From Roseobacter sp. (GTDB lineage: Bacteria > Pseudomonadota > Alphaproteobacteria > Rhodobacterales > Rhodobacteraceae), in the NCBI GenBank assembly GCA_024636475.1, contig JAGXHA010000106.1:1-64000 (forward strand): a DNA stretch of 64,000 nt. Reading direction: 5' to 3'. Positions 30,946 through 41,465 of the stretch are shown here, piece after piece. Within the stretch, counting starts at the first letter, position 1. Each line of letters opens with the position of its first letter. The position numbers were made by a program, and so were the translations under genes. Under the pieces are notes generated by a model, which did no database searches, was not told the origin of the DNA, and was given only the letters and a program-made list of their open reading frames with translations.

Positions 30946-31291
30946 AAGAAAACTCTCGCAGACGGGTTACACGCACATCAAACAATTTTGGGATAATCCG
31001 ACGAATTGAGCAAGCCGTGTTCCGCCAACCCCCAATAGGCGACCGCATGTCAACAGATAGCGCCCCGTCCACCCTGTCAGAATCCTTGATAAAAGGCCCG
31101 AAAAGGTCTAGTCAGCCAATCATGACCAATATTTCTAACGATCTGTTCGACATCTGCGACCGCACCCGCTTGGGCGAGCGGTTTTTCGGGGCGACCCATA
31201 CTGTGCTGGCACGACTATAATATCTGCTTGCGCCCGATCGCGTACCGTCTGAACACCCCCCCAACATACTTAATTTACGGGAGAGGACCTC

Positions 31292-32698
31292 ATGTCCCCC
31301 AAAACGCTCTATGATAAAATCTGGGATGCCCATGTCGCGCATGAAGCCGATGATGGCACAACCTTGCTCTATATCGATCGTCATCTGGTTCACGAAGTGA
31401 CCAGCCCGCAGGCCTTTGAAGGCTTGCGCATGACAGGCCGCAAAGTGCGCGCCCCTGAAAAAACCATCGCCGTGCCGGATCACAATGTGCCCACCACGCT
31501 GGACCGCGCCAACGCAGAGACCATGACCGAAGACAGCCGCATTCAGGTCGAGGCGCTGGACACCAACGCCAAAGAATTCGGGCTGCACTATTACCCCGTC
31601 TCTGACGTCCGCCAAGGCATCGTACACATTGTTGGCCCCGAGCAGGGCTGGACCTTGCCCGGCATGACCGTCGTGTGCGGTGACAGCCACACAGCCACGC
31701 ATGGCGCGTTTGGCGCGCTGGCCCATGGTATCGGCACATCCGAGGTCGAGCATGTTCTGGCCACGCAAACGCTGATCCAGAAGAAATCGAAAAACTTCAA
31801 AGTTGAAATTACAGGCAAACTTACACCCGGCGTGACTGCGAAAGACATCACCATGCATGTCATTGGTGAAACCGGCACCGCTGGCGGCACTGGCTACGTC
31901 ATCGAATATTGCGGCGAAGCGATCCGCGATCTGTCGATGGAAGGCCGCATGACCGTCTGTAACATGGCCATCGAGGGTGGCGCGCGCGCAGGCCTGATCG
32001 CCCCCGACGAGAAAACCTTTGAATATTGCATGGGCCGCCCCCACGCACCGAAAGGTGCCCAATGGGAAGCCGCTTTGGCATGGTGGAAGACACTCTATTC
32101 CGATGACGACGCGCATTGGGATCTTGTCCTGACGATCGACGCTGCAAATATCGCGCCTTCTGTCACCTGGGGCACCTCGCCCGAGGATGTGCTGCCGATC
32201 ACCGCAGCCGTCCCCGCAGCGAAAGACTTCAAGGGCGGCAAGGTTGATGCGGCCAAGCGGTCCCTCGAATACATGGGCCTTACCGAAGGTATGGCGCTGA
32301 CTGATATCAAGATCGACACCGTCTTTATCGGCTCCTGCACCAATGGCCGCATCGAGGATTTGCGCGCTGCTGCCGCGATCCTGAAGGGCAAGAAGATCAA
32401 GGACGGTATGCGCGCCATGATCGTTCCCGGCTCTGGGCTTGTGCGCGCACAGGCCGAGAAAGAAGGCCTTGCCGATATCTTTAAGGACGCAGGTTTTGAA
32501 TGGCGGCTTGCGGGCTGTTCCATGTGTCTGGCGATGAACCCCGACCAACTGGCACCGGGCGAGCGCTGCGCAGCAACATCGAACCGCAACTTCGAGGGCC
32601 GTCAGGGCCGGGGCGGACGCACCCATCTGATGTCGCCTGCCATGGCTGCGGCTGCTGCAATCACTGGCAAACTGACCGACGTGCGGGAGATGATGTAA
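31292..32698 (+). CDS. leuC: 3-isopropylmalate dehydratase large subunit
   Basis: [55 protein letters not shown]. Confidence 0.97.
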   Translation: MSPKTLYDKIWDAHVAHEADDGTTLLYIDRHLVHEVTSPQAFEGLRMTGRKVRAPEKTIAVPDHNVPTTLDRANAETMTEDSRIQVEALDTNAKEFGLHYYPVSDVRQGIVHIVGPEQGWTLPGMTVVCGDSHTATHGAFGALAHGIGTSEVEHVLATQTLIQKKSKNFKVEITGKLTPGVTAKDITMHVIGETGTAGGTGYVIEYCGEAIRDLSMEGRMTVCNMAIEGGARAGLIAPDEKTFEYCMGRPHAPKGAQWEAALAWWKTLYSDDDAHWDLVLTIDAANIAPSVTWGTSPEDVLPITAAVPAAKDFKGGKVDAAKRSLEYMGLTEGMALTDIKIDTVFIGSCTNGRIEDLRAAAAILKGKKIKDGMRAMIVPGSGLVRAQAEKEGLADIFKDAGFEWRLAGCSMCLAMNPDQLAPGERCAATSNRNFEGRQGRGGRTHLMSPAMAAAAAITGKLTDVREMM

Positions 32699-33303
32699 TG
32701 AACAAATTCGACAAACTCAGCGGAATCGCCGCGCCTCTGCCCTTGATCAACATCGACACCGACATGATCATTCCCAAGCAGTTTCTGAAAACCATCAAGC
32801 GCTCCGGCCTCGGAGTGAATCTGTTTGACGAAATGCGCTATGACGACGACCGCAACGAGATCCCCGATTTCGTCTTGAACAAGCCGCAATACCGCGATGC
32901 GCAGATCATCGTGGCGGGCGATAACTTTGGCTGCGGATCATCGCGCGAACACGCGCCATGGGCGATTGCGGATTTCGGCATCACCTGTGTCATCGCACCC
33001 AGCTATGCGGACATCTTCTACAGCAACTGCTTCAAGAACGGCATCCTGCCGATTGCCCTGCCACAAGAGCAGGTCGATGTGCTGATGAAAGACGCCGAAA
33101 AAGGTGCCAACGCCCGGATCGAAATCGATCTTGAGGCGCAGACCATCACCAGCTCGGATGGCGAAGTTTTCACCTTTGAGGTCGACGCCTTCAAAAAGCA
33201 CTGCCTGATGAACGGCTTGGACGATATTGGCCTTACAATGGAAAAGGCCGCGTCGATCGACAGCTTTGAAGCATCCGCGTCCCAAGCGCGCCCTTGGGTC
33301 TGA
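32698..33303 (+). CDS. leuD: 3-isopropylmalate dehydratase small subunit
   Basis: [22 protein letters not shown] overlap with leuC. Confidence 0.97.
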   Translation: MNKFDKLSGIAAPLPLINIDTDMIIPKQFLKTIKRSGLGVNLFDEMRYDDDRNEIPDFVLNKPQYRDAQIIVAGDNFGCGSSREHAPWAIADFGITCVIAPSYADIFYSNCFKNGILPIALPQEQVDVLMKDAEKGANARIEIDLEAQTITSSDGEVFTFEVDAFKKHCLMNGLDDIGLTMEKAASIDSFEASASQARPWV

Positions 33304-33469
33304 TAGCTGACAAAGCTTAGATCTACCAAATCCTGACAGCGTTGTGGGCGGCATGAGCCCGCCCACAACATCTTGCGGTTCGCCTCATTTTCGACCCATC
33401 AATGATGCAAGAACGCACCACCCTCTCCCTCAAAACGCCCCAACCTATAATGTAAGTTAACGAAGAGGC

Positions 33470-34447
33470 TTGAGAACTAAGGCGAAAGAAGGCACAAATT
33501 GGGCAACAATGAGGCAGGTCTTCTTAATCGAGGGCATCAAGTTGGGACAAGCACGCGGCAATGAATCGTGGCTGGCCAATCTTGGAAGGGTAGTTTTTGT
33601 GATTGCACGTATAACAGGCGCAGGCGCGCGTGGGATTCTGGTGGCGTTGTTGGTGGCCACTCCGGCGCTGATGCTTCCAAATGTCATTACCGATTCTAGC
33701 CAGATCACCATGCTGGTGGCCTTGCTGGCCTATTTTATGACGTTCGTCGAATACAACTCGAACTATCCCAGCATTGTCGAATTCCGCGATGCCCCTCCTT
33801 TCAACAGGCTGCGCTTTGTATCGCTTTTTGCAACAGTTGTGGTGCTGACGCTGATTTTGCAGGACAAGACAAACCCCTCGGTGATGTCGAACATATTCAC
33901 GTCGATCGGCACGATTATCGGAAACGCCATGGATTTCCCATTTTCCCCAGTCCGAATGATTGTGCTGATGTTGCCGGAAGGTGCCTCTCAGGCGTTGGTT
34001 GATTCTGTCCGCACCTCCGCCGGTATGGCCTATCTGATTTCGCTTTTGTCGATGGCAGCGTTCCTGATTTTGGTGCGCGTCATGAATTGGCCTGCGCGCA
34101 AGGGTGCCTTTAACGTCTGGGTCAACCTGCCGCTGTTTGACCCGACAGCGGGCGGCGATGTCATCGTCCGTCTTCAGCGCGATGCCCGCATCAACATTGC
34201 CCTTGGCTTTTTGTTACCATTTTTTATCCCCGCAGTGGTCAAGGCGACCGCCGATCTGATAGATCCGATCACATTGCAGAACCCGCAAACCCAGATTTGG
34301 ACAGTCGCAGCATGGGCATTCCTTCCAGCCAGCATTATCATGCGCGGCATTGCCATGGGCAAAATCGCCGAGATGATCGGAGAAAAGCGCCGCCGCGCCT
34401 ATGCAGCAGACGCCGAGACCGACAAGCCGGGTATGCAGCTGGCCTGA
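33470..34447 (+). CDS. Multi-pass membrane protein of unknown function
   Basis: 325 aa ORF with several hydrophobic segments between leuD and leuB. Confidence 0.75.
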   Translation: MRTKAKEGTNWATMRQVFLIEGIKLGQARGNESWLANLGRVVFVIARITGAGARGILVALLVATPALMLPNVITDSSQITMLVALLAYFMTFVEYNSNYPSIVEFRDAPPFNRLRFVSLFATVVVLTLILQDKTNPSVMSNIFTSIGTIIGNAMDFPFSPVRMIVLMLPEGASQALVDSVRTSAGMAYLISLLSMAAFLILVRVMNWPARKGAFNVWVNLPLFDPTAGGDVIVRLQRDARINIALGFLLPFFIPAVVKATADLIDPITLQNPQTQIWTVAAWAFLPASIIMRGIAMGKIAEMIGEKRRRAYAADAETDKPGMQLA

Positions 34448-35424
34448 TCTTTTGGACGCTTGTCGTTCCCCAAACACTTTGGGCTGATCCGGTCCGGATC
34501 GCGACCTTCAATTCCGAACTTTCCCGCGACGGTCCCGGCCTTTTGCTTCGCGACATCCTGAAAGGCGATGATGATCAAATCGACGCTGTGATTGAGACGA
34601 TAACAAAAGCCAAGCCTGAAATACTGGTGCTTCAGGGCTTTGACTACGACCTGCAAGGCGCTGCACTAAACGCGTTCGCGGCGGTCATTGCAAAGACAGG
34701 CCCGGACTATCCTTTCCGGTTCGCGCTGCCCCCCAATGCGGGGCGTCAAACCACGCTTGATCTGGACGGCGACGGCCTGAGCGGCGGCGCAAGGGATGCG
34801 CAAGGCTATGGCCGGTTTTTCGGTGACGGTGCGATGGCGATCCTTTCGCGATATCCGATTATTGCGGAAGGCGTTCAGGACTATTCCGACCTGCTGTGGC
34901 GTGACCTGCCCGATGCGATGCTGCCAACCACCAAATCAGGCCCCTTTCCATCGTCAGAGGCGCAGCAGGTCCAGCGTCTATCCTCTCACGGTCATTGGGT
35001 TGTGCCCATCGAGGTGCCAACACTTGGGACTGTTACCCTGATGACGTCACACGCGACCCCTCCGGTCTTTGACGGGCCAGAAGACCGCAACGGCAAGCGC
35101 AATCATGATGAAGTCATGTTTTGGAACCATTACCTGCGGGGTGCATTTGCAAGCCCCGCATCAGAGCAGTTTATCGTGCTTGGGAACATGAATCTCGACC
35201 CTGACAAGGGTGACGGGCTGAAGCCCGCGATCCGCAGCCTGCTGGAAAACCCCGAACTGCAAGACCCACTTTCAGGCCAGCCAACCGCGACTTTCGAGGG
35301 ATTGGGCGGTTTGCGTGTCGATTATCTGCTGCCCTCGTCAGACTGGCGTACTTCAGCCTTTGGCAGCGTGGCGAACCCCATCGCCAGCCGCCATCGCCTA
35401 ATCTGGGTCAATCTGGACCGCTAG
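34444..35424 (+). CDS. Endonuclease/exonuclease/phosphatase family protein; start codon uncertain
   Basis: RIATFNSELSRDG, FIVLGNMNLDPDKGDG, RVDYLLPSSDW. Confidence 0.82.
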   Translation: MIFWTLVVPQTLWADPVRIATFNSELSRDGPGLLLRDILKGDDDQIDAVIETITKAKPEILVLQGFDYDLQGAALNAFAAVIAKTGPDYPFRFALPPNAGRQTTLDLDGDGLSGGARDAQGYGRFFGDGAMAILSRYPIIAEGVQDYSDLLWRDLPDAMLPTTKSGPFPSSEAQQVQRLSSHGHWVVPIEVPTLGTVTLMTSHATPPVFDGPEDRNGKRNHDEVMFWNHYLRGAFASPASEQFIVLGNMNLDPDKGDGLKPAIRSLLENPELQDPLSGQPTATFEGLGGLRVDYLLPSSDWRTSAFGSVANPIASRHRLIWVNLDR

Positions 35425-35489
35425 CCGTTCTTGACGCCCACAGCGGACCGCGCTAGGCCGCTTGCAACATATTTTTCAGGAGTTTCACG

Positions 35490-36596
35490 ATGGCCAATCC
35501 CACATTGCTTATCCTTGCCGGTGACGGCATCGGCCCAGAGGTCATGGATCAGGTCGTCCGCGTGATCGACTGGTATGGCGACAAGCGTGATCTGGCATTC
35601 GACGTTGAACACGATCTGGTCGGTGGGGCCGCCTATGACAAGCACGGCACGCCCCTGCATGACGACACCATGGCCAAAGCGCTGTCTGTGGATGCCGTGT
35701 TACTGGGTGCCGTTGGTGGTCCCAAGTATGACAACTTGGATTTCAGCATAAAACCCGAACGCGGCCTGCTGCGCCTGCGCAAAGAGATGGACCTGTTCTC
35801 GAACCTGCGCCCAGCGCAATGCTTTGACGCTTTGGCCGATTTCTCGTCGCTTAAGAAAGACATCGTTGCGGGTCTAGACATCATGATCGTTCGTGAATTG
35901 ACCTCGGGCGTGTATTTCGGTGAACCGCGCGGCATTTTTGAAGAAGGCAACGAGCGTGTCGGCATCAACACCCAGCGTTATACAGAATCCGAGATTGACC
36001 GCGTGGCCCGATCAGCATTCGAATTGGCACGCCGTCGGAGCAACAAAGTCTGCTCGATGGAGAAAGCCAACGTGATGGAAAGCGGCATCCTGTGGCGCGA
36101 GGTCGTCCAAAAGGTGCACGACGAAGATTACCCGGATGTAGAGCTGACCCACATGTATGCCGACAATGGTGCCATGCAGCTGGTCCGCGCGCCCAAGCAG
36201 TTTGATGTGATCGTCACAGACAACCTCTTTGGCGACATTCTTTCTGACTGTGCCGCGATGCTGACGGGTAGCCTTGGCATGTTGCCTTCGGCGTCTTTGG
36301 GTGCGCCTAACGCCAACGGTCGCCCAAAGGCGATGTACGAACCCGTCCACGGCTCTGCACCCGACATCGCAGGTCAGGGCAAGGCGAACCCGATCGCCTG
36401 CATTCTAAGCTTTGCCATGGCTTTGCGCTATTCGTTTGATCAAGGTGACGAAGCAACACGGCTTGAGAAAGCCATCGAAAAAGTGCTGGCGGATGGCGCG
36501 CGCACAGCTGATCTGATGGGACCCGAGGACGGCACATCGATTTCGACCACGCAGATGGGCGATGCAATCCTGGCGGCGCTTGACGCCAGCCTTTGA
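35490..36596 (+). CDS. leuB: 3-isopropylmalate dehydrogenase
   Basis: [47 protein letters not shown]. Confidence 0.97.
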   Translation: MANPTLLILAGDGIGPEVMDQVVRVIDWYGDKRDLAFDVEHDLVGGAAYDKHGTPLHDDTMAKALSVDAVLLGAVGGPKYDNLDFSIKPERGLLRLRKEMDLFSNLRPAQCFDALADFSSLKKDIVAGLDIMIVRELTSGVYFGEPRGIFEEGNERVGINTQRYTESEIDRVARSAFELARRRSNKVCSMEKANVMESGILWREVVQKVHDEDYPDVELTHMYADNGAMQLVRAPKQFDVIVTDNLFGDILSDCAAMLTGSLGMLPSASLGAPNANGRPKAMYEPVHGSAPDIAGQGKANPIACILSFAMALRYSFDQGDEATRLEKAIEKVLADGARTADLMGPEDGTSISTTQMGDAILAALDASL

Positions 36597-36649
36597 CTAA
36601 TGCGCATCCGGCATGAACGTCGGATGCGTCCTTTCGAAAGGCAAATGGA

Positions 36650-37660
36650 ATGACCAACCCCAGCAGCCCTTCGCAGCCAAAAGCGCCTCGCAGCACGACT
36701 TTGCAGGGCATGATCTTGGGGCTGCTGGCCTTTGCCGTCTATGCATCCCATGACGCCGCTATAAAACGGTTAGGCGAAAGCTATTCACCGTTCCAGATCG
36801 TGTTCTTTGTTGTGCTGTTCAGTTTTCCGGTCGTGACCCTGATGCTGGTCACAGACAAGACCGCCGCAAACCTGCGCCCTAACCTGCCCTTGCTCAATGC
36901 GATCCGCACCATGGCTGTGGTCATTGGCGGGTTTTGTGCCTTTTACGCTTTTTCCGATCTGCCGCTTGCCGAAACCTACGCGATTCTTTTCGCAGCCCCA
37001 ATTTTAATCACCATTCTGTCGGTCCCCATATTGGGCGAGATCGTGCGTACCCATCGGTGGGTCGCTGTCGTTGTTGGCTTGATCGGCGTCTTGATCGTTC
37101 TGCGCCCCGGCACGGCGGCACTGGGGTTGGGACATCTGGCGGCTTTCGTATCCGCATTTGGCACAGCCCTCACGTCTGTCGTAATGCGCAAGATCGGCGA
37201 CCGCGAACGGCGCGAAGTATTGCTGCTTTACCCGCTCCTCGCCAATTTTGCCGTGATGCTTTGCATCTTGCCCTTTGTATATCTGCCGATGCCTGTTGCG
37301 GATTTAGGATTGCTGCTGCTGGTGTCTGTCCTTGCCGTTCTGGCGATGAGCTTGATGATCAAAGCCTACACGTTGGCCGATGCGGCGCTGGTTGCCCCGA
37401 TGCAATACAGCCAGATCATCTGGGCTGCCTTGTTCGGCTGGATCTTTTTCAATGAAACAACCGATATGATGACCTTTGTCGGCGCGGGCATTATTATCGC
37501 CAGTGGCGTCTATATCGTTTTGCGCGAAACAGGGTCTGCTACGTCCCTGAACAAGCCGGTGTTGCGCGCCTTAAGCAGGCGGCCAGAAATGGGCGGCGCA
37601 CCCCGGATCAGCGTTGCCAATCCCAAAGTGCAGCGCGACGTTGAGCAAGACAGCGAATAG
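36650..37660 (+). CDS. DMT/EamA family transporter
   Basis: Ten hydrophobic segments, two EamA repeats. Confidence 0.9.
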   Translation: MTNPSSPSQPKAPRSTTLQGMILGLLAFAVYASHDAAIKRLGESYSPFQIVFFVVLFSFPVVTLMLVTDKTAANLRPNLPLLNAIRTMAVVIGGFCAFYAFSDLPLAETYAILFAAPILITILSVPILGEIVRTHRWVAVVVGLIGVLIVLRPGTAALGLGHLAAFVSAFGTALTSVVMRKIGDRERREVLLLYPLLANFAVMLCILPFVYLPMPVADLGLLLLVSVLAVLAMSLMIKAYTLADAALVAPMQYSQIIWAALFGWIFFNETTDMMTFVGAGIIIASGVYIVLRETGSATSLNKPVLRALSRRPEMGGAPRISVANPKVQRDVEQDSE

Positions 37661-37696
37661 TGCCACTGATTGGTTTATCCCAGACGGAGTGATGCG

Positions 37697-38791
37697 ATGA
37701 TCCCCTCCATTCAAGCCGAAGTGCTCTTGTCCACGCAGGAATTGCGCGATGATTTGCCGTTCTACACCAAAACCTTGGGATTGCAGTTGGACAGCATTTT
37801 TCCCGCCGATGACCCTTCTGTGGCCAGCTTTTCCGGGCATGGACTGCGGATCAGGATCGAGAAAGGGGCCAACGTGCCCCCCGGTCGCTTGCGCATCCTC
37901 ACAGACGATCTTGATGGCTTTGCGGGTGGTGCACGCAGCCTGACCGCGCCAAATGGGACGCAGATCGACATCGTTGCGCTGACCCCGACTGTGGACCAGC
38001 CCGAGACCCAGCACGAATTTGCAGTGCGCCGACTGCGGGACGAGGCTCCTTGGGTTATCGGCCGCGCTGGTATGCATTACCGCGACCTTATCACCTCGCG
38101 GCTAGGCGGGTCGATCATCGCCAGCCATATCCGCATCCCCGATGGTGGACCGGTGCCGGATATGGTGCATTATCACACGGTCGGGTTCCAGCTGATCTTT
38201 TGCTACCGCGGCTGGGTTGATGTCTTGTACGAAGACCAAGGAGACATGATCCGCCTGCACGCTGGCGATTGCGTCACCCAACCCCCCGGCATTCGCCACC
38301 GCGTTGTGGAGGCATCGCCCAACATTGAAGTGATCGAGATCGGTGTGCCTGCCGAACATGTGACCACGATCGATCACACCATGACCCTGCCTAATGGCAC
38401 AGGCGATCCGCTGCGTGAATGGGATGGACAGCTATTCGTCCATCACCTGAAAGACGATGCCACGTGGGCCCCCTTCCGCATTCCCGGATTTACAGCCCGC
38501 GATACCGGTATTTCCAAAGGCACAAAAGGCGTTGCAGGCATTCAGGTCGTCCGGCCAAACGGCCAAACGCCAATGCCTAGCAAACACGACGCCGATATCC
38601 ATTTCACCTTTGTCATGGAAGGGTCGATGACCCTCACTGCCGAAGGCCAAGACCCGCGAGATCTGCAACCAGGCGACGCATTCGTGATCCCGCCTGGTAT
38701 GGTCGCGCAATATACAAACTGCTCGGATGATCTTGAACTGCTGGAAGCTGCCTTGCGTGGCGATTTCGAAACCACTGTTTTAGCAGACTGA
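37697..38791 (+). CDS. VOC-like plus (bi)cupin domain protein
   Basis: N-terminal VOC-like LRDDLPFYTKTLGLQLDS; two cupin-like segments. Confidence 0.7.
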   Translation: MIPSIQAEVLLSTQELRDDLPFYTKTLGLQLDSIFPADDPSVASFSGHGLRIRIEKGANVPPGRLRILTDDLDGFAGGARSLTAPNGTQIDIVALTPTVDQPETQHEFAVRRLRDEAPWVIGRAGMHYRDLITSRLGGSIIASHIRIPDGGPVPDMVHYHTVGFQLIFCYRGWVDVLYEDQGDMIRLHAGDCVTQPPGIRHRVVEASPNIEVIEIGVPAEHVTTIDHTMTLPNGTGDPLREWDGQLFVHHLKDDATWAPFRIPGFTARDTGISKGTKGVAGIQVVRPNGQTPMPSKHDADIHFTFVMEGSMTLTAEGQDPRDLQPGDAFVIPPGMVAQYTNCSDDLELLEAALRGDFETTVLAD

Positions 38792-39218
38792 ATGATCAGC
38801 GCCTTTATCACTATATTTGAATTGCGGCTTGATGGCTTGACCTGACTGCGTGTCATTGCGTTGACGTGTCGACCGTCAAGTCACCCTGGCATTGGGGCAG
38901 ATGTGACCGTAAAGATGCCTGACGCACCGCAGCAATCCCGCCAAACCGTTCAGCGTTGTCGGGATCATGGTACGCGCTTACGCCCGTCTCGGGGACCCCA
39001 CTTTTCAGCCGCACCCATCGGAGATGTTAAGTGGACGAATTTGTACCTTCTTGCCTTGTCGAGCCATATTTGGTTGGCAAGTTCGTCAGTCTGAACTATC
39101 TCATACAAACATGATGATGAATTATTCTCTTGCCGCCCCGTTTGCACATTTGTGCGCCTTTTCAAATTTCGCCTGCAAGGCAGCGTATTGGCGGCATTTG
39201 CGGAAAAGCCTGCACTCT

Positions 39219-39581
39219 ATGTTTGTTGCGGCTTTTTTGATCTTGCCGCTGGCGATAGCCACTCAAGCAGATGAAACCAGACCAGAATGGCTTCCTGAAG
39301 CAATCGAATTACCACTCGATAACGATGTGCTCACGGATCGGTCCATCGGATCCAAGCTCAGAATGTTTTCCTTCAGCACTGAACAAAACACCCAAACCAT
39401 GCTTCAAACTTGGGAAGAAGCACTTATTTTGGCAGGCTATAGCATTAACCAAGCTCAGGATGATGTGATTGATACAATCATAGAATTTTCCGGCCAAGGC
39501 ATCAACAACGCCAAGATTGTAGTTGCACCCTCTGGTGACGACGCTCGATCAACGATTAATTTTGATGCCACATTGCAATAG
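39219..39581 (+). CDS. Small secreted hypothetical protein
   Basis: Signal peptide (MFVAAFLILPLAIATQA) then acidic domain. Confidence 0.5.
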   Translation: MFVAAFLILPLAIATQADETRPEWLPEAIELPLDNDVLTDRSIGSKLRMFSFSTEQNTQTMLQTWEEALILAGYSINQAQDDVIDTIIEFSGQGINNAKIVVAPSGDDARSTINFDATLQ

Positions 39582-39958
39582 ACGCATCCTATTTTTCGAC
39601 GTGTCAGTGTGCAGTATCGCACGACCGTCACCTCTATAAGGCGTTTTTGGGCCACTTTATCATCTTTCGTCTGTTCGTGAACGCGATCTGCAGGTGTTCA
39701 GGGATTGAAATTCTCTTGGATCAAAAAGCGTGAAATACAATCGGCACTGCTTTGAAACACGGCGCAGCGATGGGCTATCATTAAGGTAAAACCTTGATGG
39801 TAGCCTGTACGACATGATTCAGATGTCAGTCGCGTTTCTGCCCACCAAAGCTGAACAGGATCATTCTCGCTACGAGGTAGAAGAATGTATATCCTCGCAA
39901 ACTTAGCGTAATCTGAACATGGGCGGCGGTCACCCGTTGAGATCAGACCGCGGCCTGA

Positions 39959-40690
39959 TCACTTCAGCAGCGGACCATCGTGATCAAGGTAGGCCATGTC
40001 GAAATCTGCCAGCTTCAGCAACCCGGCGAGGTCGTGTATCTCGACACGCCCTTGCTGGAACGTGACCAGTCCATCCTCGCGCAGTTCGCGCAAGACACGG
40101 TTGACATGAACGGCACTCATCCCCAACGCATCAGACAGCAAATATTGCGACAAAGGGCAGTCATAACCCGATATGGACCCAAGCCCCACCAACTTCAGCC
40201 TGGCCCCAAGTTCCAGCAGAAAATGCGCCGTCCGCTCCTTTGCATCCCGGCGACCGATCCCTACCAGATGCTCGACCACCATCGCTTCGTCGCGCGATGC
40301 GGCCCAAAGGACGGCTGTCGCCAAGCGTGGTGTCTTGCGGAATGTGTCCAGAAGATCTTCAACCATAACCTCGGAAGCCTCTACCTTGGTCACAGGCTCG
40401 ATGTTGTGGTCCGCAGTCCTGAACAGCACCGACCGCAGCCCCAAAAAGTCACCCGGAATCTGGAAATCAACAATCTGTCGCGTGCCGCCCATCAGGACCT
40501 TGTACGAACACACCCAACCCTTTGCCAGGATATAAGCTGAGGAATTTACCTGCCCTTGATGCACGATGTCTCGACCGGCAGGAAACGCTTTACGGCGACC
40601 ATGCAGCTTGTCCAGCGCCGAAATCTCGTCATCGGAGAGAGCGACAAAGGCTGCAAGCTTTCGCGCGAAGGGAGTTTGCAGGGCCATCAA
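39959..40690 (-). CDS. Crp/Fnr-family transcriptional regulator
   Basis: cNMP-binding-like domain; HTH YLLSDALGMSAVHVNRVLRELREDGLV; no FNR-type N-terminal Cys cluster. Confidence 0.92.
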   Translation of the reverse strand: MMALQTPFARKLAAFVALSDDEISALDKLHGRRKAFPAGRDIVHQGQVNSSAYILAKGWVCSYKVLMGGTRQIVDFQIPGDFLGLRSVLFRTADHNIEPVTKVEASEVMVEDLLDTFRKTPRLATAVLWAASRDEAMVVEHLVGIGRRDAKERTAHFLLELGARLKLVGLGSISGYDCPLSQYLLSDALGMSAVHVNRVLRELREDGLVTFQQGRVEIHDLAGLLKLADFDMAYLDHDGPLLK

Positions 40691-40808
40691 AGTTGTCGCT
40701 CCTCAGAAATCAGACAGGTTGGGGCAAGATCACGGAAATGCTCCCGCCTCATGCACCTTTAATGGTCAAAATGTAACATGATACTGATCTGCCTCAGTCC
40801 TGCTTACC

Positions 40809-41126
40809 ATGAAACCTGCGAGACTTCGACCGAGCTTAGCGCCAGAAAAATTTCTGACCCGCATGAGCAACTCGAAAAAGGCCAGATCAATGGATGAAGT
40901 CTCCGACGTGTCCGGAACCGCTGCGCTAGCAATTTGTGAATCGCTGCTGCTTGCGCTGAACGATCGAAACATTCTGCCGGAACATGAGATCGTCGGTATC
41001 CTGCGCGATGCCGCTGCCGCACATTCCAATGACACAGGCGAGGATGGCAAGGCCGAACTGCATCTCGCCGTTGCCGCGCTGATCAATGGCATTCTGGCGG
41101 GCGGAAATTCCGTGCGGCACAAATAG
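40809..41126 (+). CDS. Small conserved hypothetical protein
   Basis: ORF divergent from the Crp/Fnr gene. Confidence 0.6.
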   Translation: MKPARLRPSLAPEKFLTRMSNSKKARSMDEVSDVSGTAALAICESLLLALNDRNILPEHEIVGILRDAAAAHSNDTGEDGKAELHLAVAALINGILAGGNSVRHK

Positions 41127-41330
41127 GCCTTTGTGCGTCATGTACCGCAGCCGTCTAGGGGTGGCGCGCCAATCATCTGTGATGGCACGTCTCTCGGTTT
41201 GGCCAAGTCCGACACTGCCGGATGGATAGTGTCGCGCTGATTTGATGAAATGCGCTCTCATGCACTTGCAGGGGTCAACTCGGTGAGAGGTTTCAAATGA
41301 CGGCTTTTGGCTCGCGGAAAAATGACACGG

Positions 41331-41350
41331 ACACTGATCAAGATCAGTGT
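41331..41350. promoter_or_regulatory. FNR/DNR-like palindrome upstream of the HisKA_2 kinase
   Basis: ACACTGATC-AA-GATCAGTGT; core CTGAT-N4-ATCAG resembles TTGAT-N4-ATCAA. Confidence 0.5.
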
Positions 41351-41465
41351 GAGAAAACCCGATTTCGCACAATCTCGCTTCGCGCAAGTCACGATTCGTT
41401 CTGTGCAATCAATCTAGGTGGTCTCGCCAAGTGCGGACAAAGGGAGCGGCGAGAGCCGAAAAACT

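Noticed and set aside
31112-32626. 504-aa minus-strand ORF
   Set aside because: Entirely antisense to leuC; a shadow ORF from codon bias, no recognisable domain.
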